In this document: in pieces, positions 38,390 to 47,013 of the stretch
Position numbering within the stretch: the first letter of the stretch is position 1
Layout: each line of letters opens with the position of its first letter
Assembly: GCA_023140195.1 (NCBI GenBank)
Contig: JAGLME010000022.1
Coordinates: forward strand, 1 to 62,144
Source: Thermoplasmata archaeon
GTDB taxonomy: Archaea > Thermoplasmatota > Thermoplasmata > RBG-16-68-12 > SOIM01
DNA: 62,144 nucleotides
Reading direction: 5' to 3'
Notes under the pieces: generated by a model
What the model was told of the DNA's origin: nothing
The model's input: the letters and a program-made list of their open reading frames with translations, nothing else
Databases searched by the model: none
Program-made: the position numbers and the translations under genes

Positions 38390-39238
38390 GTGAACCGTGT
38401 TGCTATCTACTCTAGAGTTTCCACAGAGGACCAAGCCAAAGAAGGATTCTCGCTCGATGCTCAGAAGGATAGACTGAGGGCGTATTGTCACGCAAAGGGC
38501 TGGGAGATCGCCGGGGAATACGTGGACGAGGGGCACTCCGGCAGAGATACCAAGAGGCCAGCTTATCAGAGAATGTTCGAGGAGAAGGACAACTGGGACA
38601 CGGTCCTGGTCATCAAGATGGACAGGATCCACAGGAACAGCAAGAACTTCATGGAGATGATGGACGACCTCAAGGAATGGGGCAAGGAGTTCTCGAGCAT
38701 GCAGGAATCGTTGGACACGAGCACGGCCATGGGCAGGTTCGTGATGGACATCATCCAGAGGATCGCGCAGCTGGAAAGCGAACAGATCGGTGAGAGGGTG
38801 TACATGGGGATGAAGCAGAAGGCTTCGACTGTTGGGGGATCTCTGGGAGGGTATGCTCCTTTTGGATACAAATCGAGTGAAAACGGTCTTCAGATCTCGG
38901 AAGAGAATGCCAAACACGTCAGGAGAATCTTCAACGACTACATCAACGGTAAGACCATGGATCAGATAGCAAAGGAGTTAAACTCCGAAGACGTTACCAC
39001 CCAAAAGGGAGGGAAATGGACATTGTGGTCCATCAGACACATCTTACATAATCCGGTGTATTGCGGCTTTCTCAAATGGGATGAGATAATTCAGAGTGGG
39101 AATCATGTTCCGTTGGTTGATGTCGAGGCTTATGAGAAGGTTCAAGAGCTGACTATGCAGAAAACGAAAAGGCCTCTGAAACATATTCAGAGACTCCCTG
39201 GTGAGAGAGATGCCAACAAGGCAAGAGGACTTTCCTGA
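38390..39238 (+). CDS. Serine recombinase (resolvase catalytic domain plus Recombinase domain), shortened
   Basis: A 282-residue large-serine-recombinase-type protein. The catalytic domain (~1-150) has the nucleophile Ser11 in 'VAIYSRVSTEDQ', 'GHSGRDTKRPAYQRM' and 'VIKMDRIHRNSKN' (active-site arginines). A Recombinase DNA-binding domain follows (~165-265: 'GGYAPFGYKSSENGLQISEE', 'WTLWSIRHILHNPVYCGFL'). The zinc-ribbon and coiled-coil domains that normally continue large serine integrases are missing; the protein stops shortly after. GTG 38390 is the start. Its 3' end overlaps the next gene by about 30 bases in a different frame. It is embedded in AT-rich DNA and is likely mobile. Confidence 0.88.
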   Translation: MNRVAIYSRVSTEDQAKEGFSLDAQKDRLRAYCHAKGWEIAGEYVDEGHSGRDTKRPAYQRMFEEKDNWDTVLVIKMDRIHRNSKNFMEMMDDLKEWGKEFSSMQESLDTSTAMGRFVMDIIQRIAQLESEQIGERVYMGMKQKASTVGGSLGGYAPFGYKSSENGLQISEENAKHVRRIFNDYINGKTMDQIAKELNSEDVTTQKGGKWTLWSIRHILHNPVYCGFLKWDEIIQSGNHVPLVDVEAYEKVQELTMQKTKRPLKHIQRLPGERDANKARGLS

Positions 39239-40013
39239 AAGAACCAAGAACCGCGCACTTTTGTTGGCTGACAGTAGATGCCAACGGTGCTGGTCGGCAT
39301 GGAATCTTGAGTTTCATCACAAGATGCCAGCTGTATTTGGGGGCGACAATAACCTTGAAAACTGCGTGGTGCTTTGCGCCCGATGTCATGCGGAAGCACC
39401 GTCAGATCCGTTCGTTTTTGAAAACATATTCCTCAGATTCAGTTCTCCGAAGGATATGATTCGCTACTTTGACGCAAAGAATGAAAAGGACGCCCTGGAG
39501 CAATTGTGTTTGGAAATGGGAATCGAGGAGTATGACCCAGATCTCTTATTGGACCACATGAAAGGCGGACTTCAGAGAAGAAGCCTAATATACGAAGGAA
39601 TGAGAAAGAAAGCGAAAAGCGGACGCGTGGGCGGATATCTTCCTTATGGATATGACTTGGAGAACGGAGAACTCGTCATCAACGCGTCGGATGCTAAGAC
39701 GGTGAGGTTGATGTTTGACTTGTGTTTGGAGGATAAAAGCACGAGCCATATTGCGGATTACTTGAACTCAACCCTTGCCCGTCCGAGAAGCGGTGGCTCA
39801 TGGTGTAAACAGACTGTCGCTGGAATGTTGAAGAACCCAACATACTGTGGCTTTTTCAAATGGGACGGGACCATAAGAAAGGGGTCACATGCAGCAATAA
39901 TCGATGTGGCAAGATTCAACAGAGCTCAAGAGAAACTGGTAGAGAGAATACGACAGGCTCCTCAGAAGTACCACCCAATACTGCTTCCTGAGTGCCAAAT
40001 TGAGGAGAAATGA
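39210..40013 (+). CDS. HNH domain fused to a Recombinase domain, no resolvase catalytic domain
   Basis: A 267-residue protein starting at ATG 39210 (GTG 39201 is the alternative), overlapping the end of the serine recombinase. Residues ~17-60 are an HNH-type zinc finger/nuclease: 'CQRCWSAWNLEFHHKMPAVF', then 'GGDNNLENCVVLCARCHAEA'. Residues ~125-255 are a second Recombinase domain ('GGYLPYGYDLENGELVINAS', 'GSWCKQTVAGMLKNPTYCGF', 'FKWDGTIRKGSHAAIIDV') similar to that of its neighbour. There is no resolvase Ser domain. The pair could be two proteins acting together, or one ancestral protein split by a frameshift at the overlap. The HNH keeps its zinc Cys pairs and the 'HH' centre, so nuclease activity is possible. 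Confidence 0.8.
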   Translation: MPTRQEDFPERTKNRALLLADSRCQRCWSAWNLEFHHKMPAVFGGDNNLENCVVLCARCHAEAPSDPFVFENIFLRFSSPKDMIRYFDAKNEKDALEQLCLEMGIEEYDPDLLLDHMKGGLQRRSLIYEGMRKKAKSGRVGGYLPYGYDLENGELVINASDAKTVRLMFDLCLEDKSTSHIADYLNSTLARPRSGGSWCKQTVAGMLKNPTYCGFFKWDGTIRKGSHAAIIDVARFNRAQEKLVERIRQAPQKYHPILLPECQIEEK

Positions 40014-40251
40014 CCGCCTATGATTTGATATCCGGTAGACCGAATGTCAAATGAAAGCCTAGGATTCCCTGTGACTATCCATAGTAAATATAATACGATA
40101 TGAATGATACACTACAATAATTCAATGTATGAATATAAGAATAATGGTGTTATACAATCCATTAAAACGCATTGATTAAACAAAAATCATAACAGTAATA
40201 GTTAACACAAAACTATAATTATCAATAATTCTATACACGCATCGGGATCGG

Positions 40252-40404
40252 ATGCCCAAAACCCCAAAAAAGGACCTAACGAGCATACAACTCTCAACGG
40301 CAACGAGAGACCGGCTCTACAAATTGAAGTTCCGCAAGACATACGATGAGTTCCTGCAAGAACTATGCGATCTGTTCGAAGAATCACAAGAGGAGGAAGA
40401 GTAG
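40252..40404 (+). CDS. Small ribbon-helix-helix protein, antitoxin-like
   Basis: A 50-residue reading frame. 'LTSIQLSTATRDRLYKLKFR' followed by 'KTYDEFLQELCDLFEE' has the pattern of small archaeal ribbon-helix-helix proteins (strand 'T-x-I-x-(L/V)-x', then 'T-x-x-RL-x-x-LK', then 'TYD-x-(F/V)-(L/I)-x-x-L'), the group that includes VapB-type antitoxins and orphan regulators. The C-terminus is acidic (EEEE). There is no recognisable toxin gene next to it. It lies in the AT-rich flank of the recombinase island, about 240 bases after the HNH gene; that gap holds only A/T-rich sequence. Confidence 0.6.
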   Translation: MPKTPKKDLTSIQLSTATRDRLYKLKFRKTYDEFLQELCDLFEESQEEEE

Positions 40405-40542
40405 AGCCGGTGCCCACACCTCATTTCATCTGAACACTTCACTAATGAAGTAGATAACGATATTCCATAATTTCTTTTATCTAACAACTTAACAACCAAG
40501 TTCGCAACAATCTTATTGTATCCTTTCGCCCTTTTCCCCGTA

Positions 40543-41943
40543 ATGATCGATTGGGCCGAGAAGTACCGCCCTCAAACGCTCGCTGACATAGCAGGAAACT
40601 CGCAGGCGATCAACCAGATGAAACGCTGGGCCGAGAGCTGGGATCACAAGGTCCCTGCAAAGAAGGGGCTGCTTCTCGCCGGCGGCCCAGGAATAGGGAA
40701 GACATCCGCAGCATTGGCACTGGCAAACGACTTCGGATGGACGGTCGTGGAGATGAATGCATCGGACAAGAGGAACGCCAAGGCTGTCAGGGACATCGCT
40801 CTAAGAGGAGCCGTTGCCGAGACATTCGCAGACGACGGGAGATACATCTCAATCAGGGATGGAGGCAGAAAGCTCGTCGTATTAGATGAGGCGGACAACC
40901 TGTTCGGCAAGGAGGACATGGGGGGTGTGGGTGCGATATCCGAAGTTCTCAGGAACACGAAGCAGCCCATAATACTGATCGCCAACGACCTGTACGGCTT
41001 GACCAGGAGATCTTCGACAATTAAGAAGGAATGCACCATAATCCGATTCAGAAGACCCAACACCTCGTCCGTGGTAAGGGTGCTCAGGGACATCGCACGC
41101 AACGAGGGTGTGAAGGTTGCCGAGGAAGCGCTGCATCATGTCGCGGAGAGAAACCAGGGCGACGTGAGATCTGCCATAAACGATCTGCAATCTCTGGTGG
41201 AAGGGAGGGAAGAGGTCCGCATCGACGACGTGACCGCTCTGGGGTACCGGGACAGGAACAAGGACATCTACCAGACCCTGTCAAGCATCTTCAGGTCGAC
41301 CACCTGCAAGAAGTCGAGGGAAAGCGTATTCCAGCTGGACGAACCGCCTGATTATGTGCTCCTTTGGATAGACCACAACCTCCCATATGATTACAGGGAC
41401 CCCGAGGACCTGGAAAGAGCGTACGATGCCCTCTCCCGGGCGGACGTCTACCTGGGAAGGGTCAATCGACTCAAGTACTACGGCCTGTGGAGCTATGCGA
41501 CGGACATGATGTCCTGCGGGGTCTCGATGGCGAGGAAGGGCAGGTACACCGGCGGCAGGTACAATTTCCCGACCTGGCTGGCTAAGATGTCGAGGTCGAG
41601 AAGCATACGCAATACGATCAACAGCATAAACACCAAGATTGCTAAGCACTGCCACACATCCCCGAATATCGCGTCCAGAGACATCTTCGACATGTTCAGG
41701 TTCCTGTTCAAGAGCGATCTTGACTTCAGGATACGGATTACCGAGAAGCTCGATTTCAGCGAGAGAGAGGCAGCTTTCCTTTTGGAGGAGAAGGACGACT
41801 CGTCGGTGGTGAGGCACCTGATGGATGCGATAAGCAAGATGAAGAGCCATGAGAAGGACGAGAAGGAGATCTTCGCCGATTACGAGAAGAAGGACAAGGC
41901 CCACAGGCACCGGAAGGTCCAGAAGAGCCTGGGCGAGTACTGA
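40543..41943 (+). CDS. rfcL: Replication factor C large subunit
   Basis: A 466-residue archaeal clamp-loader large subunit. N-terminal 'WAEKYRPQTLADIAGN' (RFC box), Walker A 'LAGGPGIGKTSAALALANDF', Walker B 'LVVLDEADNLFG' and sensor-1 'PIILIANDLYGLTRRS' define the AAA+ part; the collar follows. The C-terminus is highly charged ('KDEKEIFADYEKKDKAHRHR') and ends 'QKSLGEY', which resembles a weak PIP box (QxxLxxY) for binding PCNA. ATG 40543 is the family start; an upstream start at 40516 would add nine residues. A CTTATTGT box lies about 26 nt before the ATG. Confidence 0.95.
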   Translation: MIDWAEKYRPQTLADIAGNSQAINQMKRWAESWDHKVPAKKGLLLAGGPGIGKTSAALALANDFGWTVVEMNASDKRNAKAVRDIALRGAVAETFADDGRYISIRDGGRKLVVLDEADNLFGKEDMGGVGAISEVLRNTKQPIILIANDLYGLTRRSSTIKKECTIIRFRRPNTSSVVRVLRDIARNEGVKVAEEALHHVAERNQGDVRSAINDLQSLVEGREEVRIDDVTALGYRDRNKDIYQTLSSIFRSTTCKKSRESVFQLDEPPDYVLLWIDHNLPYDYRDPEDLERAYDALSRADVYLGRVNRLKYYGLWSYATDMMSCGVSMARKGRYTGGRYNFPTWLAKMSRSRSIRNTINSINTKIAKHCHTSPNIASRDIFDMFRFLFKSDLDFRIRITEKLDFSEREAAFLLEEKDDSSVVRHLMDAISKMKSHEKDEKEIFADYEKKDKAHRHRKVQKSLGEY

Positions 41944-41988
41944 TTTCTCGAAGCAAAACAATTTAACTTGATTCACCAATTGTGCCGT

Positions 41989-42915
41989 GTGGACTCAGAT
42001 ACCAGAAGGCTGTTCGAGAGACAGGGGTACAAGATAGTGGGCGCCCACAGCGGCGTCAAGCTCTGCCACTGGCTCAGGCAGAAACTACTCCACGGAAGAC
42101 GCTGTTACAAGGAACAGTTCTACGGTATTGAATGCCACAGATGCCTTCAGATGAGCCCCACATTGGAACAGTGCAATCAGAACTGCCTCTTCTGCTGGAG
42201 GATCCAGAACTTCCCGGGATGGGATTTCGAAAGTGTTGATGAACCTGAGGATCTATTGCAGAACGCCATAGAGGCGCAGAGGTCCCTGGTTTCTGGTTTC
42301 AAGGGTGACGAAAGGTGCGATATCGAGATGTGGGAGGAGTCCAGGAATCCCACGCAGGTGGCAATCTCCCTCACCGGAGAACCAACATTCTACCCAAGAC
42401 TGGGCGAGTTCATACAGCTGTGCAGGGACAAAGAGATGACCACATTTCTGGTGACCAATGGGACGACTCCAAAGGTGCTGGAGAATCTAGATCCACTACC
42501 GACTCAACTCTATGTGACAGTGGCCGCACCGAATGCCGAAATCCATGGGAAGCTGTGCGCACCCATCGGCGAGAGGAGCTGGGAGAGGTTGAACAGAACC
42601 CTGGAACTGCTTCCTTCGCTTGACACGCGGACTGTGATTCGTCTCACCCTGGTGGACGGGTGGAACATTGGATGGGAGGACCAGTACTCGGAGCTCATTA
42701 AGAAAGCAGACCCGGATTTCGTGGAGTCCAAGGCCTACGTGTTCGTGGGCGCTTCCAGGGAGAGACTGAGCATAGAGAACATGCCATTGCATGAGACGGT
42801 GAAGGATTTCAGCAGGAGACTGGCCTCCAAGCTGGGATACGACATCATTGACGAGAAGTCTGACAGTAGGGTCGTCCTCATGAGCTCGGGGAAGGCTTCA
42901 CCGAAGATAGCCTAG
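41989..42915 (+). CDS. taw1: tRNA 4-demethylwyosine synthase Taw1
   Basis: A 308-residue radical SAM enzyme that builds the tricyclic wyosine base at G37 of tRNA-Phe from pyruvate. The motif 'QCNQNCLFCWRIQNF' binds the [4Fe-4S] cluster; 'ISLTGEPTFYPRLGEFIQLC', 'TTFLVTNGTTPKVLENL', 'PTQLYVTVAAPNAEIH' and the C-terminal 'ESKAYVFVGASRERLSIENM' are typical of archaeal TYW1. The N-terminus carries the extra cysteines ('KLCHWLRQ', 'GIECHRCLQM') that bind the second cluster. GTG 41989 with an AATTTAA box about 28 nt upstream is preferred; a TTG at 41968 is possible. Confidence 0.93.
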   Translation: MDSDTRRLFERQGYKIVGAHSGVKLCHWLRQKLLHGRRCYKEQFYGIECHRCLQMSPTLEQCNQNCLFCWRIQNFPGWDFESVDEPEDLLQNAIEAQRSLVSGFKGDERCDIEMWEESRNPTQVAISLTGEPTFYPRLGEFIQLCRDKEMTTFLVTNGTTPKVLENLDPLPTQLYVTVAAPNAEIHGKLCAPIGERSWERLNRTLELLPSLDTRTVIRLTLVDGWNIGWEDQYSELIKKADPDFVESKAYVFVGASRERLSIENMPLHETVKDFSRRLASKLGYDIIDEKSDSRVVLMSSGKASPKIA

Positions 42916-42961
42916 ATACCCATTTTTATACTTGCACTGACATCTTGCAATCGGGTATGCC

Positions 42962-43462
42962 ATGGATCTGATTGCGCTTCTCAGCGATGCGACAGCCAAT
43001 CCTTTCTTGTTCTTCCCGCTACTGTTCACATACAGCGTTCTGGTAGCAATAATCCTGCCCTTCCCCATCGAGCTGGCCCTCATCTTCGTTGAGAATCCCA
43101 CCTACATGGTGGTCACGGCCATTGTGATCGGGCTGGGAAAGATGGTTGGCGCCTGGGCGATCTTCTTTCTGGGCCTGAAGGTGGAGGACAACATCCGCAG
43201 ATGGTCCGCGAAGTACAAGATCGTCGACAAGATCGTCAAGTTCTCCATCTGGTTCGTGGACAAGACGGGATATGTTGGCCTGTTCATTCTCCTGAGCATC
43301 CCGTTCATGACCGACACGGTCCCGATATACATCTATGCGCTCTTCAACGAAGAAGGCAAGTTGATGAAACGCAACTACTTCCTGCTGACCAACTTCGCCG
43401 CCGGAATCGTGAGAGGCCTGATATTCATTCTGCTATGGAACGCTGGAATAAGGCTCATCTAG
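42962..43462 (+). CDS. VTT/DedA-like small membrane protein
   Basis: A 166-residue integral membrane protein with four to five helices. 'ILPFPIELALIFVENPTY' with 'GLGKMVGAWAIFFLGLKVED' and 'LLSIPFMTDTVPIYIYALFN' follow the layout of VTT/SNARE-associated (DedA) proteins, which include lipid scramblases and transporters; the second half lacks some canonical residues, so the assignment is tentative. ATG 42962 is preceded by a TTTTTATACT box about 25 nt upstream (leaderless). Confidence 0.65.
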   Translation: MDLIALLSDATANPFLFFPLLFTYSVLVAIILPFPIELALIFVENPTYMVVTAIVIGLGKMVGAWAIFFLGLKVEDNIRRWSAKYKIVDKIVKFSIWFVDKTGYVGLFILLSIPFMTDTVPIYIYALFNEEGKLMKRNYFLLTNFAAGIVRGLIFILLWNAGIRLI

Positions 43463-43513
43463 GCGTGGGTTTTGGAACGATAGTCTTATTTTGCTAGTCA
43501 CGTTCCTCACAAC

Positions 43514-44503
43514 GTGTTCAGAATCCCGACGATACTCACCTCAGATGAACTTCTGGACAAGGCATTCAAGAGGGCATCCAAGGTCTCGATAACCGGGAAA
43601 TACGGAATCGTGAGGAAGAAACAGAAGATAGCCAAAGCGAAGCTGACATCGTCCTCACAGACCATCGACTCGACCCTGAAGAAGTACATCAAGGCCTTTC
43701 CAACCATAGACAACCTCCATCCATTCTACAAGGCTCTGATAGACATCCTGCTGGACACCGACAAGTTGAGGATGAGCCTAGCTTCCCTTGAGTGGTGCCG
43801 GTCGAAGTGCCTTCAAATCGCCAGGAATGGCTCGAAGAACATATCCCGAGCGAAGGAAGCGGAGGAAATCGAATCTATACGCAATAGCGTATACGGCAGG
43901 ATTTCCTCTGTCGTAAAGGACATCGAAGAGCAGTTGGATTTCTTGAACAAGGCCCGACAGGAGATGAAGAGGATGCCGGGCGTGAACCCTGACCAGCCCA
44001 CGATCGTGGTATCTGGATACCCCAATGTGGGGAAATCCCAGTTGGTGGAGGCCATGTCCAGCGGCAAACCCCGGATTGCGAGCTATCCTTTTACGACGCA
44101 GAGGGTCTCGATAGGCCATTTCGAGAAGAGATTCCAGACATATCAGGTCATTGACACACCGGGATTGCTGGACAGGGAACTCGAAGATCGCAATGCCATA
44201 GAGAGACAGGCAATAAATGCTCTTGAGCATCTGGCAGATGTTGTTGTGTTTATGTTGGACCCGTCAGAAACATGCGGTTATGAGATTGAAAAGCAGGAGA
44301 ACTTGCTGAAGATGATTGAAGAGGAATTCGGGGGGATCCCGGTCATCGTGGTCGAGAACAAGATGGATATGTCTACTACATCATCTGAAAGAATGAAAAT
44401 CTCGGCGCTGGAAGGAACGGGTGTGGAAGAACTTGTCGATCATGTTGTTGAGGTGATTACCAGCCTCTCTCCTGAAGCCTCTGGTCCGCAGGTATCTCGC
44501 TGA
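43514..44503 (+). CDS. NOG1-family GTPase
   Basis: A 329-residue GTPase of the OBG-HflX/NOG1 group, linked to large ribosomal subunit assembly. The N-terminal ~165 residues are a helical NOG1-type domain ('[20 protein letters not shown]'). The G domain has G1 '[20 protein letters not shown]', G2 '[13 protein letters not shown]', G3 '[20 protein letters not shown]', G4 'VVENKMD' and G5 'ISALEG'. GTG 43514 is the start, with a TCTTATTTTG box about 28 nt upstream. Its last 47 bases overlap the convergent pdxS gene. Confidence 0.9.
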   Translation: MFRIPTILTSDELLDKAFKRASKVSITGKYGIVRKKQKIAKAKLTSSSQTIDSTLKKYIKAFPTIDNLHPFYKALIDILLDTDKLRMSLASLEWCRSKCLQIARNGSKNISRAKEAEEIESIRNSVYGRISSVVKDIEEQLDFLNKARQEMKRMPGVNPDQPTIVVSGYPNVGKSQLVEAMSSGKPRIASYPFTTQRVSIGHFEKRFQTYQVIDTPGLLDRELEDRNAIERQAINALEHLADVVVFMLDPSETCGYEIEKQENLLKMIEEEFGGIPVIVVENKMDMSTTSSERMKISALEGTGVEELVDHVVEVITSLSPEASGPQVSR

Positions 44504-45476
44504 TCTCAAGTCCCTTCATCGCATCCCCGAGACCCTTGGACACTTCTGCTATGACGGAGGGATCGTCGAAATTGGTAGTGGCCTCGACGATGGCGATTCC
44601 CCTTTCTTTTGGGTTCTCAGATTTGAATATCCCGGATCCGACGAAAACGCCGTCACAGCCGAGCTGCATCATCAGGGCGGCATCGGCGGGTGTGGCCAAT
44701 CCACCGGCAGCGAAGTTGACTACTGGTAGCCTAGAAAGCTCCTTAATCTCAATGACAACATCCACCAATCCTTCACAGATGTCTGAAAGTCTGCCACCTT
44801 CGAACACGTATTCGCCGCCGTTGATCTTCTCCGCGTCCTTGCCCGGGCTTCTGACGTCCCCCAGCAAATTGCAGTAGCTGATAGCGTAGGTGTCTGCCAG
44901 CCTGTTCAAAGCGGCATCATCAAGCTTCTTGAGATCGGCAATCGCCTGGTTGATCAGCCTTTGGTGACGGACGGCCTCAATCACGTTGCCGGTCCCGGCC
45001 TCCCCCTTGGTCCTGATCATTGCGGCGCCCTCGAAGATCCTTCTCACTGCTTCTCCGAGGTTCCTGGCACCGCACACGAACGGTACCTCGAACTTCCTCT
45101 TGTCGATGTGATAGAACGGATCTGCAGGTGTAAGGACCTCTGACTCGTCGATCATGTCAACGCCGAGGGTCTGAAGAGCCTGAGCCTCTACAAAGTGGCC
45201 TATTCTGGCCTTCGCCATAACGGGTATAGATACGGTATCAATTATCTCAGCAATCTTGAGAGGATCGGCCATTCTGGCAACGCCACCTTCAGTCCTGATG
45301 TCGGCAGGCACCCTCTCCAGGGCCATCACCGCAACGGCACCGGCCTCCTCGGCGATCGCGGCCTGCTTGGCATTCGTAACGTCCATGATGACCCCGCCCT
45401 TCTGCATCTTCGCGAAGCCCCTCTTGAGCAATTCAGTTCCAAATCGTAGCTTCTTTAGGTCCAAATCCAGAGGCAC
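44457..45476 (-). CDS. pdxS: Pyridoxal 5'-phosphate synthase subunit PdxS
   Basis: A 339-residue PdxS, which makes PLP from ribose 5-phosphate, glyceraldehyde 3-phosphate and ammonia. Key elements: '[20 protein letters not shown]', '[18 protein letters not shown]' (Lys that binds ribose phosphate), '[19 protein letters not shown]' (second Lys), '[20 protein letters not shown]' and '[16 protein letters not shown]'. It is longer than most (about 293), with an insertion near '[20 protein letters not shown]' as in many archaeal copies. GTG 45476 follows GGGGAGGTGG. The glutaminase partner pdxT is not in this window. Confidence 0.95.
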   Translation of the reverse strand: MPLDLDLKKLRFGTELLKRGFAKMQKGGVIMDVTNAKQAAIAEEAGAVAVMALERVPADIRTEGGVARMADPLKIAEIIDTVSIPVMAKARIGHFVEAQALQTLGVDMIDESEVLTPADPFYHIDKRKFEVPFVCGARNLGEAVRRIFEGAAMIRTKGEAGTGNVIEAVRHQRLINQAIADLKKLDDAALNRLADTYAISYCNLLGDVRSPGKDAEKINGGEYVFEGGRLSDICEGLVDVVIEIKELSRLPVVNFAAGGLATPADAALMMQLGCDGVFVGSGIFKSENPKERGIAIVEATTNFDDPSVIAEVSKGLGDAMKGLEISEIPADQRLQERGW

Positions 45477-45697
45477 AAAACCACCTCCCCTTTTCGTTGT
45501 GTATAACAGGTTGGGTGCTTATTTCTACTTTTCGGTAAACCGATACAGGGGTTGAGGACGAGAATTGGACATCTACTATCAAAAATGTGATTGAATTCGC
45601 AAATGAGGTGTTAGAGTTGCACCCATCCGAGACGATTTCTATGAAAGACTTTAAAAGCGTAAAGCGAATTTCATACACAAGGTGATTTGAGATTTCT

Positions 45698-45958
45698 GTG
45701 GGCGAGGACAAGAAAGATCGGGACAAGAAAATCGAAGAGGTAGAGGAGATCATCGCCAGAATGGATTGTCCAAAGGATTTCAAATGCTACAAATCAGGAT
45801 TCGAAGAAATCTGCAAGGCAAGGGACATAGGCCTCGATGCGTTCCTGGTCTGCCTGGAGGATGACCCACCGGATTGCACCTTTTCTTTGACCTACGGGAA
45901 AAAGTACTTCTGTCAATGTCCTGTCCGTATCGAGATAGCAAGGAAGTTCAGGCTCTAG
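45698..45958 (+). CDS. Small six-cysteine protein of unknown function
   Basis: An 86-residue protein starting at GTG 45698 (AGGTGAT about 11 nt upstream). After a charged helix ('DKKDRDKKIEEVEEIIARMD') come six cysteines, spaced as 'CPKDFKCYKSG', 'ICKARDIG', 'VCLEDDPPDC' and 'YFCQCPVR'. This pattern suggests metal binding or disulfides. I recall similar small proteins in archaea and anaerobic bacteria but no assigned role. Divergent from pdxS. Confidence 0.6.
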   Translation: MGEDKKDRDKKIEEVEEIIARMDCPKDFKCYKSGFEEICKARDIGLDAFLVCLEDDPPDCTFSLTYGKKYFCQCPVRIEIARKFRL

Positions 45959-46034
45959 TTTTCTACTAAGTTGAATTGAGGTCAACAACAATCTAATATA
46001 TTGTACTCCAGATGCTCCAATCGGAGGAAGGGAA

Positions 46035-46580
46035 ATAACCACCAAGGTCGTGTGCGTCACTGGCATGCCCGGCAGCGGAAAGGAGGAATTCATCAAAGTT
46101 GCCGCGGAGTGTGGATTTGAGATCGTTCGGATGGGGGACCTTGTTAGAGAGGAGGCATGCAGAAGGGGATTGGATTCTGACGACAAGTCAGTGGGCGGTC
46201 TGGCAAACGAGGAGAGGGAGAAGTATGGATTGGGCATATGGGCCACACGTACGATTCCCAAGGTCACTGGCCCGAGAGTGGTAATCGATGGAATAAGGGG
46301 AATAGCCGAGGTCAGGGTCTTTCGAGAAGCGTTCTCATCAGACATGGTTCTGGTTTCAATAGAAGCCTCGAGCGATGCCAGATACGAGAGGATAAGACAA
46401 AGGGGAAGAAGGGACGCAACGCTGACAAGAGAACGGTTCGACCGGCGCGACGAGAGAGAAAAGAGATGGGGCATAGAGCAGGCAATGGAAGAGGCGGATC
46501 ACGTTGTTGGCAATGAAGGGGCCCTGGAGGAATTTCATGCGGCGGTGAGGAAGGTTCTTGAAGGTGCAGTGGGGATGTGA
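46035..46580 (+). CDS. UPF0200 nucleoside-kinase-like P-loop protein
   Basis: A ~181-residue P-loop protein resembling adenylate/dephospho-CoA kinases. 'VCVTGMPGSGKEEFIKVA' is the Walker A and 'RVVIDGIRGIAEVRVFREAF' the second nucleotide-binding segment, followed by 'DATLTRERFDRRDEREKRWG' (lid). The first clear standard start is GTG 46050, but that would cut into the first beta strand. GGAGG (46023-46027) is best spaced for an ATA at 46035, giving 'ITTKVVCVTGMPG'; I list this boundary but regard the exact start as open. It begins a four-gene unit with the COG1325 protein and phosphomevalonate dehydratase. Confidence 0.75.
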   Translation: MTTKVVCVTGMPGSGKEEFIKVAAECGFEIVRMGDLVREEACRRGLDSDDKSVGGLANEEREKYGLGIWATRTIPKVTGPRVVIDGIRGIAEVRVFREAFSSDMVLVSIEASSDARYERIRQRGRRDATLTRERFDRRDEREKRWGIEQAMEEADHVVGNEGALEEFHAAVRKVLEGAVGM

Positions 46581-46586
46581 GTATCA

Positions 46587-47009
46587 GTGTTTCTCAACGT
46601 GAAGCTCAGGGCATTCTGTCACGCAACAGAAGACCTGTCCAAGGTCAGAACGGCGATCGAGTTCTTACTTCCAGATAGCGCTATATTGGAGAAGAAGGTG
46701 ACCGGACATCACGGAAACCCGATAGTGTTTCTCGAAACCAGGACGAGTAGGAAATCTGAGATTCGGGACTTCTGGAATAGGATGAAGGATTCCATCCCTC
46801 ACGATGATCTCTTGAACGAGTTGGATTCGAGGATTGACGGGGAATGTGTCCTGCATGCAAGGCTGGATAAGCAGAAAGCATATCAAGGCAAGATGCAAAT
46901 GGTGAAGCACGAGGACGTCATCTCGGTGTCATCCAAAATCGAGAGCTATCCCAAGAATAGGGAGGTCGCGCTAAAGAACGCGGAAGGTTATTTCGAGCCA
47001 ACGGGGTGA
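46587..47009 (+). CDS. COG1325 predicted exosome-associated RNA-binding protein
   Basis: A 140-residue protein of the archaeal family often next to UPF0200 genes. 'VKLRAFCHATEDLSKVRTAI' and 'VTGHHGNPIVFLETRTSR' are the conserved core (HATED, GHxGNPI). The family is predicted to be RNA-binding and linked to the exosome; no biochemical role is established. GTG 46587 starts seven bases after the kinase-like gene's stop, and its own end (GGGGTGA) supplies the ribosome-binding site for the next gene. Confidence 0.82.
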   Translation: MFLNVKLRAFCHATEDLSKVRTAIEFLLPDSAILEKKVTGHHGNPIVFLETRTSRKSEIRDFWNRMKDSIPHDDLLNELDSRIDGECVLHARLDKQKAYQGKMQMVKHEDVISVSSKIESYPKNREVALKNAEGYFEPTG

Positions 47010-47013
47010 ACTA

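Noticed and set aside
39201..39238. A programmed frameshift joining the recombinase and HNH genes
   Set aside because: No slippery heptamer or stimulatory stem was evident in the overlap; kept only as an alternative reading.
45794..46474. A 226-codon minus-strand frame across the UPF0200 gene
   Set aside because: It is the shadow of the P-loop protein, which has conserved motifs on the plus strand; composition (Ser/Leu/Pro-rich) is typical of antisense.
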